The notes beneath the pieces are model-generated. The model was given only the letters and a program-made list of their open reading frames with translations, had not been told where the DNA came from and did not search any database. The position numbers were made by a program, and so were the translations under genes. A stretch of DNA of 64,000 nucleotides from CAIKZJ01 sp964626015 (GTDB lineage Bacteria > Bacteroidota > Ignavibacteria > Tepidaquicellales > Tepidaquicellaceae): contig CAZVCC010000002.1 of assembly GCA_964626015.1 (NCBI GenBank), forward strand, positions 60,624-124,623, written 5' to 3'. Below are positions 37,097 through 45,452 of this stretch, piece by piece (within the stretch, counting starts at the first letter, position 1; each line of letters starts with the position of its first letter).

Positions 37097-37797
37097 TTAT
37101 TCAGAACCAGCTTCTTTTGTGACCCACACTTTTGCATCTTCTTTGTAATTTCTAACATNNNNNNNNNNNNNNNNNNNNNNNNNNNNNNNNNNNNNNNNNN
37201 NNNNNNNNNNNNNNNNNNNNNNNNNNNNNNNNNNNNNNNNNNNNNNNNNNNNNNNNNNGAACCAGCTTCTTTTGTGACCCACACTTTTGCATCTTCTTTG
37301 TAATTTCTAACATACATAAGATAATTTTCAGCACTCTTTTTAATCTTTTCAATTTCTTCGGGTCTGAGGTCTCTGATAATTTTTCCCGGAACACCTGCTA
37401 CTAATACTCCTTCGGGCACCTGAAAATGTTCTTTCACGAGTGTTCCTGCAGCAATAAAAGAGTTCCCCCCTATCACGCAATCGTCGAGCAGTTTTGCACC
37501 GAGACCTATCAGTACGTGGTCTTTCACAGTACATCCATGTACAATAGCACCGTGTCCGATAGTTACGTCATTACCGATTAAAAGGGGATATTTCTGGTAA
37601 GTATTATGCAATATCGCCCCATCCTGAATGTTTGTGCGTTCACCTACACGAATGTAATTAACGTCACCTCTAACGACAGTATTGTACCAGACGCTTACAT
37701 CTTTTTCAAGGACTACATCACCGACAATTACAGCACCTTCACAGATATAAACCGATTCATGAATTTTGGGATGAATCCCCATATAAGGCAGTATCAT
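37097..37797 (-). CDS. Gamma-carbonic anhydrase-family hexapeptide protein, interrupted by an assembly gap
   Basis: A left-handed beta-helix protein with hexapeptide repeats (YVREGxN, VIVGDVVLEKDVSVWYN, IGNDVTIGHGAIVHGCTV). The zinc-ligand histidines are in IGHGAIVHGC. The C-terminus reads KVWVTKEAGSE. The frame is broken by 100 N at 37159-37258. The same 55 bases precede and follow the gap, so the true gene is probably intact and about 181 residues, ending at the stop 37097-37099. The predicted activity is carbonic anhydrase or acyl-carrier-like; many members are inactive. It is downstream of the YncE-like lipoprotein gene. Confidence 0.85.
37159..37258. other. Assembly gap of 100 N
   Basis: Exactly 100 N flanked by identical 55-base segments (37104-37158 and 37259-37313). 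This is the pattern of two contigs joined by read pairs whose ends overlap by a k-mer of 55 that was not merged. Confidence 0.97.
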
Positions 37798-37801
37798 AAC
37801 A

Positions 37802-38833
37802 TTAAAAATTTTTATTTATTAAAAATCTCCGAGGAGCAATTCCTGTTTCATATTGTTTCAGGAAAGACCCATTAGCAGAATAAATTTTCATATTCCCATT
37901 GACAACAAAGTTAACAGCGTCGGCAACGTAATGTTTGCCGCCAACATAATCGAAAACATATCCGTAAATAAAAGCGTTCGTCGGTTTTCCGATGAATGAT
38001 GAAAATGTTTTAGCAGCAAAATCCAGTTTTATAATATCTCCATCATTACCCACAAAATACACATCACCTGTATTTCTATCAACGCTGAAATCTTTTGAGA
38101 AACCAAACGGAGAATACATCGAATCTACAAGAGTGTATGTAACGGTTTCGAAGACATAAATTTTACCGACTGCGCTCCATGATGATACGAGAAGTTTATT
38201 GTTATTAGTTATACAAAGTGAAGTTGGGTCCTTGTCAACCCTAAGTGTACTAACAACAGCATCCGTTGCAGCATCTATGACTGAAATAGTGGAATCAGCG
38301 GCACCACCAAAGGCGCTTGTGTTGCAAACAAAAACTTTGTTATTGTAGGAAAGTATTTCCTGAGGATACACACCCACGCTGATTTCTTTGATAGTCGTTA
38401 AATTAGAAGGGTCAACAACAGAAACCTTTGAAGACGGTCCGCTGGTAATATAAAGCTTGTTATTTGCCGAGGTAATTGAATACGGATTTGTACCGACTGA
38501 CTGCTGTGATATTAGGGTACCGTTCATATCTGTTTTATAAATTTTTCCTGCAGAACCATAGTTACCCTGTTCGGTGATATACAAATTATTGTTATATTTA
38601 ACGATCCCGTCTGCATACAATCCAAGGTTCGAAGGGTTAAAAACACTGATATAGAAAGAGTCTTTTGAACTATTGTAATATGCCAGCTTTGAAGAGTTAG
38701 CAGAGAAAGAACCCTCGCTAAGCAGAAAAACACCTTCAGAAGTTGTCACCACAGGATTAACGATATTGTTATCACTACAGGACGATACAGAAACAAAAAG
38801 TAAAGCAATAAACAGATAGATAAGTTTTTTCAT
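37802..38833 (-). CDS. YncE-like beta-propeller lipoprotein
   Basis: A 343-residue protein with a lipoprotein signal (hydrophobic 5-16, SVSSC, Cys19). The mature protein has repeating propeller segments with the YncE/SBBP pattern (GTNPYSITSANNKLYIT, GVYPQEILSYNNKVFV, KDPTSLCITNNNKLLV). Such propellers occur downstream of outer-membrane cobalamin receptors in Bacteroidota. Here the gene follows cobO and btuB on the same strand, so a role at the cell surface in cobalamin handling is plausible. That is inference from context. Confidence 0.82.
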   Translation of the reverse strand: MKKLIYLFIALLFVSVSSCSDNNIVNPVVTTSEGVFLLSEGSFSANSSKLAYYNSSKDSFYISVFNPSNLGLYADGIVKYNNNLYITEQGNYGSAGKIYKTDMNGTLISQQSVGTNPYSITSANNKLYITSGPSSKVSVVDPSNLTTIKEISVGVYPQEILSYNNKVFVCNTSAFGGAADSTISVIDAATDAVVSTLRVDKDPTSLCITNNNKLLVSSWSAVGKIYVFETVTYTLVDSMYSPFGFSKDFSVDRNTGDVYFVGNDGDIIKLDFAAKTFSSFIGKPTNAFIYGYVFDYVGGKHYVADAVNFVVNGNMKIYSANGSFLKQYETGIAPRRFLINKNF

Positions 38834-38851
38834 TCTTTATTATTAAAAATT

Positions 38852-39493
38852 TTAAAATTCAATTCCAAGCCGAGCCGGTATTCCATTATCAAAATAATGC
38901 TTAACTTTTCTCATTTCGGTAATAAGGTCTGCTTTTTCTTCAAGACCTTCCCAAAGTTTATGCCCTGTCATTATCAATTCAAACCTTTTATTCTTTTTAA
39001 ACAGGTCTATAAGTTCATCAATATTTTCCTTATCAAGCAGATTATAAGCAACAGTCGCAATAGCTTCATCAAGAATCAGAACATCCTGTTTTCCGTTGAC
39101 AATCAGGTCTTTTGCGATGGCAAGACCTTTTTTGGCTTCTTCAAAATCTTTCTCCTCATTCTTAAACCTAAATGTACCGTCGGTGTTCATTCTCTCGCAT
39201 CCCGTAGGATAAATATCAATATCGTAACCGATTTCTTTAAGCTTACGAAATACGTTACGTTCTGCATAATGTTCATTCTCACCATCATATCCTTTATCGA
39301 ACTGAACCAAAGCAACTTTCTTACCCGCTCCGAGTGCTCTAATGGCAAGCCCGATTGTACTTGTAGTTTTACCTTTTCCGTAACCGTAGTAAATGTGCAA
39401 ACAATTCTTATCCTCTTCAGAAAGTTTCTTGTAACCTTCTATAGTATTAAGCATTTTTTCCTTTAATTTTTTCCCTCCGGAATCCGTTTCCAT
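38852..39493 (-). CDS. cobO: Corrinoid adenosyltransferase
   Basis: A 213-residue ATP:co(I)rrinoid adenosyltransferase of the CobA/CobO type. The Walker A motif is GYGKGKTT (37-44), followed by ALGAGKKVALVQF and the VLILDEAIATVAYNLLDKEN core. It adenosylates cobalamin or its precursors. It starts two bases after btuB and is therefore under the same cobalamin riboswitch. With no de novo cobalamin genes in the window the likely use is salvage of imported corrinoid. Confidence 0.92.
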   Translation of the reverse strand: METDSGGKKLKEKMLNTIEGYKKLSEEDKNCLHIYYGYGKGKTTSTIGLAIRALGAGKKVALVQFDKGYDGENEHYAERNVFRKLKEIGYDIDIYPTGCERMNTDGTFRFKNEEKDFEEAKKGLAIAKDLIVNGKQDVLILDEAIATVAYNLLDKENIDELIDLFKKNKRFELIMTGHKLWEGLEEKADLITEMRKVKHYFDNGIPARLGIEF

Positions 39494-39495
39494 AT

Positions 39496-41418
39496 TTAAT
39501 ATTTTAATTTTATTAGAAATCTGAAATTTCTCAGGGGCATCGGATAGCCCGAAATTACCTGATAATTTTCGTTTGTAATATTATTGACCTCAAATTTCAG
39601 TAATGCGCTTATTTTTACGATGTTCAGATTATAATAAATATTTCCATCCAGAACAAAGTCCGGATTCATCGAATTTCTGTTTTCAAAGTCTGAGTACCTA
39701 TCTCCAATGAAAACACTACCCGCTCCGAATCCAAAATTATCAATACTGAAGTTTAAGTTTAACTTAATCATATTATACGGTATATAAATAAGCTGCTTAC
39801 CATAAGTTATATCACCTTGATAATCCATATTGTTTTTTATCGAGGAATTATACGTGTAATTTAAATTAAACAAAACCGATAAAGATTTTGAAATATAATA
39901 ATCTGAATTAAGAGTCATACTGATGATATTAGACAATGAATTACCAACATTTTCAGGTGTCCAGTAAACAGAGTTTCCCGGCTTCCAGAGAATTTTATCC
40001 ATTGCATCAATATGTGTATAAGTTAATTCAACAGTATTATTTGAGAACAATTTGAACGCCGTTAGGAATCCGGCTTCAAAGCTTACTGATTTTTCAGGTA
40101 ACAGATTAATATTCCCTCCTGTTCGCCAGTAAAGTTCATTAAACGATGGAGACCTGAATGAATTTCCAGCAGATGCTTTAAGAATCAGAATATCATTCTT
40201 GAATGGTTTGTAATTCAAACCAATTTTTGCAGTAAGAACCTGTTTTTCAATATCGGATATGTTTTCAAATCTTGCTGAAGGAAATAGGATAAAATTTTCT
40301 GAAACCCTTGTCTCATTTGAAATAAATAGAGCTGATGTATTTCTTTGCTTGTTACCAACGAGCTGATCACTTTCAATAGAAGCGGCTGAGAATTCGCCTC
40401 CGAGTAAAATCTTAAATATCGAGTTGTGTATAAGATAATTTGCAGAAGCGGAATAAAATAAATTTTTATAATAGTTCGCATTATTCGGGTAAGGACTGAA
40501 ATTTGTAAGATTGTTTTGAAAATTAAATGAAGCACTTAAAACATTCTTATCTTTCTTTTCGAAGTTAATAATAGTATTCCAGTTCTTATCTCTTTGATTA
40601 GCATTAGACGGGTCGGAGCCTGTTTCAATACCGGGAAGAAATCTGTCAGCAGTATTGTAATAGGAAACAATCGATAATTTTGAGCTTCGGTTATCGTACG
40701 TATAGTCAAGAAACAAATTGTTTCTGGAATATGAATTATTATCTCTTGTTTTAAGCTCGTTTTCTTTGCCATTAAAGTAATAATATTCAAAATCATCTTT
40801 TGAACTTTCGCCTGAGTAAAGTATCTTAAAACTTGATTTTTCTAATTGTCCGGACAAACTTAAGTTGTATTTTGCATATCCATAAGAACCATACTCAGCG
40901 CCTATTTCAGTGTCAAATGAATTTTTATCTGATATTCTTCCGGAAGAAATAGTCTTAATATTAATAACACCGCTTAATGCGTCGCTACCGTAAGAGGCAC
41001 TACTCCCAGACGGGATTATTTCAATGCTTTCAATAGATTCTTTTGGAAGAAGGGATATGTCGAACTGAGCGTTCTGAGTCGAGTTCAGCCTTACACCGTT
41101 TAATAGAATCAAAGTATGCTCTGCGCTTAATCCGTTAACCGATACCGTTTTCAGAGATGAGTTTCCGCCGTATGATTTAACGTACACATTGTTTGCATGC
41201 ATTAATACGTCTGAAAGCTGAGAGCCATTAGTCTTTTCGATTGACTCTCTGTCAATTAACTGTACGCTGAAAGGAGAGTTTTCTTTTAAAATTGATATCC
41301 GGCTGGCACTGACGTTAATTGGAGGTGTTATGAAAAATGATGAATCAAAATCGGTTTGAGCATTCACGCCGGTAACTAACAACAGAAGTAACAATATTTT
41401 AAGCAATGTTTTATTCAT
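39496..41418 (-). CDS. btuB: TonB-dependent cobalamin receptor
   Basis: A 640-residue outer-membrane receptor. A signal peptide (1-20) is followed by a plug domain (about 45-165) with SQLSDVLMHANNVYVKSYGG, ILLNGVRLN and GSSASYGSDALSGVINI. The rest is a beta-barrel of about 450 residues ending in F-x-I-x-KY-type terminal strand (RFLIKLKY). It imports cobalamin using TonB energy. Placement directly after a cobalamin riboswitch and before cobO supports the substrate. Substrate is by context; a corrinoid receptor is the best fit. Confidence 0.93.
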   Translation of the reverse strand: MNKTLLKILLLLLLVTGVNAQTDFDSSFFITPPINVSASRISILKENSPFSVQLIDRESIEKTNGSQLSDVLMHANNVYVKSYGGNSSLKTVSVNGLSAEHTLILLNGVRLNSTQNAQFDISLLPKESIESIEIIPSGSSASYGSDALSGVINIKTISSGRISDKNSFDTEIGAEYGSYGYAKYNLSLSGQLEKSSFKILYSGESSKDDFEYYYFNGKENELKTRDNNSYSRNNLFLDYTYDNRSSKLSIVSYYNTADRFLPGIETGSDPSNANQRDKNWNTIINFEKKDKNVLSASFNFQNNLTNFSPYPNNANYYKNLFYSASANYLIHNSIFKILLGGEFSAASIESDQLVGNKQRNTSALFISNETRVSENFILFPSARFENISDIEKQVLTAKIGLNYKPFKNDILILKASAGNSFRSPSFNELYWRTGGNINLLPEKSVSFEAGFLTAFKLFSNNTVELTYTHIDAMDKILWKPGNSVYWTPENVGNSLSNIISMTLNSDYYISKSLSVLFNLNYTYNSSIKNNMDYQGDITYGKQLIYIPYNMIKLNLNFSIDNFGFGAGSVFIGDRYSDFENRNSMNPDFVLDGNIYYNLNIVKISALLKFEVNNITNENYQVISGYPMPLRNFRFLIKLKY

Positions 41419-41519
41419 TTAACTCTTGAATTTTTGGGTAAGAAAGTAAGCAGGTATGAAATAACTCCGTGAGTTAAATGATATCCGAATTCTTTCCACC
41501 GCAGAATTTGAACTTAAGA

Positions 41520-41676
41520 TTATATCGGCAGGTCTCCTGACTTCAAAGCAATTTCTGTTTACCTTCCCATCCTAAAGCAGAACAGTGGTTAAGCAAAACA
41601 GTCTTCTTTGTAACAGTTGCGTGGACAGTTCCGGTATCACACCGAATTCCCTATTATTGCATCAGCAACCGAATAA
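41520..41676 (-). promoter_or_regulatory. Cobalamin (B12) riboswitch
   Basis: On the minus strand TTATTCGGTTG opens P1 and is closed by CTGCCGATATAA. Between them lie GGGAATTCGGTG, ACCGGAACTGTCCACGCAACTG, CCACTG, GGGAAGG and the 3' box GTCAGGAGACCTGCC. These are the conserved elements of the cobalamin riboswitch. Downstream, TAACTC / GAGTTA (41462-41476) may form the expression platform. It represses btuB, cobO and perhaps the genes beyond when cobalamin is abundant. Confidence 0.93.
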
Positions 41677-41693
41677 CCTATAATAAAGAACTA

Positions 41694-42185
41694 TTAATGT
41701 ATTATATTAAAATCTAAAATAATCTTTTTGTTCTTAACAATCAATTGTCTTTCTTTTACACCAGATAGTTTAAACATCTTTCTTGAAGCTTTTACCGAAT
41801 CAGAATCTTTATATTTATCCGACAAGAAAACAACTTCTTTGATTCCTGACTGAATAATAAGTTTTGCACATTCATTGCATGGAAAGAGGTCAACATAAAT
41901 TCTAGCTCCGTGAAGGTCTTTTGTTGAATTAAGTATTGCATTTGCTTCGGCATGAACAACGTACGGATATTTTGTTTGATTCTGATTTTCGGCTTGTCTT
42001 TCCCACGGAAGATTATCGTCGGAACAACCAATAGGAAAACCATTATAACCAATACCGACTACTTTATTATCTCCATCAACGATACATGCTCCAACCTGAG
42101 TACTGGGGTCTTTGCTGCGTTTCGCCGAAAGCATAGCAATTCCCATGAAGTACTCGTCCCAACTTATGTAGTCATCTCTTTTCAT
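41694..42185 (-). CDS. dCMP deaminase family protein
   Basis: A 163-residue cytidine/deoxycytidylate deaminase-like enzyme. The zinc motif is HAEANAIL (His78, catalytic Glu80) with PCNEC (Cys103, Cys106). The N-terminus (ISWDEYFMGIAMLSAKRSKDPSTQVGA) matches deoxycytidylate deaminases, which convert dCMP to dUMP for thymidylate synthesis. The start overlaps the end of the kinase gene by four bases. Family is clear; a role on other cytosine nucleotides cannot be excluded. Confidence 0.9.
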   Translation of the reverse strand: MKRDDYISWDEYFMGIAMLSAKRSKDPSTQVGACIVDGDNKVVGIGYNGFPIGCSDDNLPWERQAENQNQTKYPYVVHAEANAILNSTKDLHGARIYVDLFPCNECAKLIIQSGIKEVVFLSDKYKDSDSVKASRKMFKLSGVKERQLIVKNKKIILDFNIIH

Positions 42186-42715
42186 AAGTAATTTGAAAGA
42201 TTTTGGTTTAATTCATCTAAGGTTGAATTATTAAATACGGTAAAGTCTGCAAAAGCAATCGGACCGCCTTTATCCAGATTTTCTATCTCGCCGAAATCCC
42301 TCGAAATTGCCTCTTCGTACGTAAGCGGTCTGAAGGGTCTTTCTTTCAGTCTTTCGTAACGCAATGATTTAGTAGTGAAAATATTAAGGAGTTTGAATGC
42401 ATCTCCAAATTCACAGCTGAGAATTTTAAACTCTTCCCATGAATAAAGACTTTCGACAACAACATTTGATTCATTAAGGATAGATTTAATTTTATCGATA
42501 CTCTTTAATGCCATTACTCCCATTCCGAATTCTTTTCTAAGGTCTTCCCTAACAATACGTTCATTCATTTCATTTATATCGAGTCCTCTTCTTTTCAACT
42601 CTTCAATGACAACTTCTCCGAAATATACCTTTTTATATCCGTTTTTCTCGAAATACTTTACTGCTTCACTTTTTCCAGAGCCGCACATACCTATAACTGC
42701 AACTATCTTTTTCAT
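42182..42715 (-). CDS. P-loop nucleotide kinase, UPF0200-like
   Basis: A 177-residue P-loop kinase with Walker A GMCGSGKS (9-16). The start MKKIVAVIGMCGSGKSEAV, the YFGEVVIEELKRRGLDI segment and the following LRKEFGMGVMAL are similar to the UPF0200 family of dephospho-CoA-kinase-like enzymes. Its reaction is not established by this sequence. It overlaps the dCMP deaminase gene by four bases. In yeast dCMP deaminase, I recall an N-terminal kinase-like domain, so this gene pair may be the split form. That link is inference. Confidence 0.75.
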   Translation of the reverse strand: MKKIVAVIGMCGSGKSEAVKYFEKNGYKKVYFGEVVIEELKRRGLDINEMNERIVREDLRKEFGMGVMALKSIDKIKSILNESNVVVESLYSWEEFKILSCEFGDAFKLLNIFTTKSLRYERLKERPFRPLTYEEAISRDFGEIENLDKGGPIAFADFTVFNNSTLDELNQNLSNYL

Positions 42716-42716
42716 T

Positions 42717-43136
42717 CTATTTCAAAAATTGTTTGGAAGTTGTTAAACCCGTTTCAGTTATATCAAAAGTTATCGAATCTTCTTTTGGATTGTAATATTT
42801 TTGAATAAGTAAATACTTCTCGGAGGTACCTTCGTAGTATTTAAGCAGATAGAGAGAGGAGGATATTTTATCAATAGTTACTTTAGACGCAGAAGATATT
42901 TTTGGATACACTGTCTCGCTCAAGAATGACTCAAGTTCAACTTCGGATTCATCGTTTAATATACTCTGAGTTAGAACAGCACCGAACGATTCAGCGGGTG
43001 TAAGCGATGCGGTATCGCTCTCTTCCATTTCCTGCTGCAAAACTTTTTCATTCTTTTCTTTTATTTCCTTTTCCTTCCCGCAACCCATAACAATTACAGA
43101 TAAAATAAGAAAAGAAATAACCGAAAGCTTTATCAT
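42717..43136 (-). CDS. Hypothetical lipoprotein
   Basis: A 139-residue protein with a lipoprotein signal (hydrophobic 4-16, VIVMGC, Cys19). The mature region begins with Lys/Glu-rich sequence (GKEKEIKEKNEKVLQQEMEE) and continues as mixed alpha/beta without a recognised family. The start overlaps the end of the serine-palmitoyltransferase-like gene by four bases and the stop is one base from the kinase gene, so all four genes look like one operon. Function unknown. Confidence 0.72.
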   Translation of the reverse strand: MIKLSVISFLILSVIVMGCGKEKEIKEKNEKVLQQEMEESDTASLTPAESFGAVLTQSILNDESEVELESFLSETVYPKISSASKVTIDKISSSLYLLKYYEGTSEKYLLIQKYYNPKEDSITFDITETGLTTSKQFLK

Positions 43137-44329
43137 TTAATTACTCCCATTTCCCTGCCAATCTGTCCGAAGACCTCAAGAATCCTGTTCAAATGCTTAT
43201 CTTCATGAGTAGCCATGTAAGAAGTTCTAAGCATAGAAAGGTTTTGCGGAACTCCGGGAGGAACGAAAGCATTCACAAACACACCTGCATCATAAAGTTT
43301 TCTCCAGAATTGGAAAGTCAGCAAATCATTTCCAAGAATTACAGGTACGATAGGAGTGACACCTTCGAGGACGTGGAATCCTAATCCTCTCAAGCCTTCC
43401 CTCATCTTCTTTGCGTTAGCCCTTAGTTTATCAACTCTTTGAGGTTCTTCTATAAGTATCTCAAGAGCAGCAATAGCAGCAGCCACCGATGATGGTGTTG
43501 GTGAAGCTGAGAAAATAAGTGCAGTGGAATGATGTTTAAGAAAATTGATAACCCTTTCTTCACCAGCAACAAACCCGCCGAGGGATGCGAGGGTTTTTGA
43601 GAATGTACCCATTATAAGGTCGACCTCATCATCAAGTCCAAATTCAGAAGCAGTACCTCTTCCTCCTTTGCCGATTACACCTAAAGAATGAGCGTCATCA
43701 ACCATTAATCTTGCATTGTATTTTCTGCAAAGTGCAACAATTTCAGGCAGTTCAACAACAGTACCAGAAGTAGAAAAAACGCCATCCGTTGCTATCAACT
43801 TTCCTGCTTCTATCGGAACAGATTTTAATACTCTTTCGAGGTCGTTTAAGTCACCATGTTTGTATCGTACAAGGTCAGCAAGAAGTCCTTTTGCCATTAA
43901 TGTACCAGCTACAATGCTCGCATGATTGTCTTTATCAGAAATAATATACTCGCCTTTATTCACTAGTGTAGGAATTATTCCCTGAGCTGTTTGGTATCCT
44001 GTTGAGTATAGCAGACATGCTTCCTTATTCAGAAACTTTGCCAGCTTTTCTTCTAGTTCTATGTGGAGGTCAAGAGTACCCGTAAGATATCTTGAACCAG
44101 AACAGCCGGTTCCATATTTTATGAGTGCTTCCTGAGCAGCTTTAACAACTCTGGGATGTGTAGTAAGTCCGTGATAGTTATTCGAACCAGCCATAATAGT
44201 TTCGCGTCCTTCGAGTTTCACTACGGGACCCTCATTTTGCTCAATTGGTCTGAAGTACGGATAAAAACCTGCAGCTTTAACCTCATCAGCTCTCGTAAAT
44301 GTATAGCATTTTGTGAATAAATTGTTCAT
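43133..44329 (-). CDS. PLP-dependent alpha-oxoamine synthase, serine palmitoyltransferase-like
   Basis: A 398-residue fold-type I enzyme. PLP contacts include DNHASIV (His136), DDAHSLGVIGKGGRGT (Asp211, His214) and the PLP lysine in GTFSKTLASLGG (Lys245). The family also contains glycine C-acetyltransferase and 8-amino-7-oxononanoate synthase. The GFYPYFRPIE start resembles Bacteroidota serine palmitoyltransferases, which make 3-ketosphinganine for sphingolipids. That identification is tentative. It heads the operon of kinase, deaminase and lipoprotein. Confidence 0.82.
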   Translation of the reverse strand: MNNLFTKCYTFTRADEVKAAGFYPYFRPIEQNEGPVVKLEGRETIMAGSNNYHGLTTHPRVVKAAQEALIKYGTGCSGSRYLTGTLDLHIELEEKLAKFLNKEACLLYSTGYQTAQGIIPTLVNKGEYIISDKDNHASIVAGTLMAKGLLADLVRYKHGDLNDLERVLKSVPIEAGKLIATDGVFSTSGTVVELPEIVALCRKYNARLMVDDAHSLGVIGKGGRGTASEFGLDDEVDLIMGTFSKTLASLGGFVAGEERVINFLKHHSTALIFSASPTPSSVAAAIAALEILIEEPQRVDKLRANAKKMREGLRGLGFHVLEGVTPIVPVILGNDLLTFQFWRKLYDAGVFVNAFVPPGVPQNLSMLRTSYMATHEDKHLNRILEVFGQIGREMGVIK

Positions 44330-44432
44330 TTATCTATATATTAATTGTTAATACTTGCAGAAAATTTTTAACATAGAAAATACATATTAATATTAATAAC
44401 TTCTATGATAAAATTAAATATTTAAAATACTG

Positions 44433-45413
44433 ATGAAAGCATTCGTAACGGGAGCAACGGGATTTGTCGGAAGTCATTTAGTTGATTTATTGTTAGAAAA
44501 AGGCTTTGAAGTTGCATGTTTAAGGAGAAAGACCTCCTCGGTTAAATGGCTTGAGGGCAAAAATGTAAATTTTATAGATGGTGACCTGTATGCAAATGAA
44601 GCCCTCGAAAAAGCTGTAAAAGATGTTGATTATGTGTTTCATGTAGCGGGAGTTGTCAAAGCAAAAAACAAAGAAGGATTTGAAAGAGGAAATAATCTCG
44701 CAACAAAAAATCTGGTAGAAATTACTGCAAGAGTAAATCCTAGACTTAAAAAATTTATACACGTTAGTTCTCTGGCAGTCTGCGGACCTAATCTCAGCAC
44801 AGAACCTTTAACTGAAGATCTTATTCCAAAACCTATTACAACCTACGGAAGGACAAAAAGGGAGGCAGAAAAAGAGGTGCTAAAATTCCGAGATAAAATA
44901 CCCGTTGTGATAGTAAGACCACCGGCAATTTACGGTCCACGTGATACGGAAATACTTGTTTATTTCAAGACGTTTGCAGGAGGACTGAACAGCATTATCG
45001 GATTCAATGATAAATATTTAAGTCTGTTACACGTAAAAGATGTTGTAATGGGAATTTATCTTGCAGGAATTAAAGAGACAAAGAGTGGTGATGTTTTCTT
45101 CATATCATCAGACATTGAATATAATTGGGACGATATCGGAAAAGCTGCATCGAAAGTTATGAATAAAAAAGCGATAAAGCTTCGAATACCACATTTCCTG
45201 GTTTTTACAGTGGGAGCGATTACAGAATTCTTTTATAAGTTTTCAAAATCAGCGCCTACACTGAACCTTGAGAAGTGCCTTGATATAACCCGAGAAGGAT
45301 GGTTTTCTTCAAACGCAAAAGCAAAGCGAATACTCGGATTCAAGGAATCTTTCACACTTGAGGAAGGATTTAAAGATACGTATGAATGGTATAAACAGCA
45401 GGGATGGCTTTAG
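44433..45413 (+). CDS. NAD-dependent epimerase/dehydratase (extended SDR)
   Basis: A 326-residue Rossmann protein with the glycine motif GATGFVGSHL (7-16), a DGDLYANEALEKAVK acidic patch, the catalytic YGRTKREAE (Tyr-x-x-x-Lys) and PPAIYGPRDTE. The C-terminal half is less conserved. The enzyme could act on nucleotide sugars, or, since it diverges from the serine-palmitoyltransferase-like gene, on a lipid ketone as CerR-type ceramide reductases do. The latter is a hypothesis. It is followed by argS after 39 bases. Confidence 0.88.
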   Translation: MKAFVTGATGFVGSHLVDLLLEKGFEVACLRRKTSSVKWLEGKNVNFIDGDLYANEALEKAVKDVDYVFHVAGVVKAKNKEGFERGNNLATKNLVEITARVNPRLKKFIHVSSLAVCGPNLSTEPLTEDLIPKPITTYGRTKREAEKEVLKFRDKIPVVIVRPPAIYGPRDTEILVYFKTFAGGLNSIIGFNDKYLSLLHVKDVVMGIYLAGIKETKSGDVFFISSDIEYNWDDIGKAASKVMNKKAIKLRIPHFLVFTVGAITEFFYKFSKSAPTLNLEKCLDITREGWFSSNAKAKRILGFKESFTLEEGFKDTYEWYKQQGWL

Positions 45414-45452
45414 TAATACAATTTTATTTAAATAAACATAGAAAGATAAAAT

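Noticed and set aside
37069..37394. Extra open frames through the N-run.
   Set aside because: They are created by translating N as unknown residues across an assembly gap with duplicated flanks.
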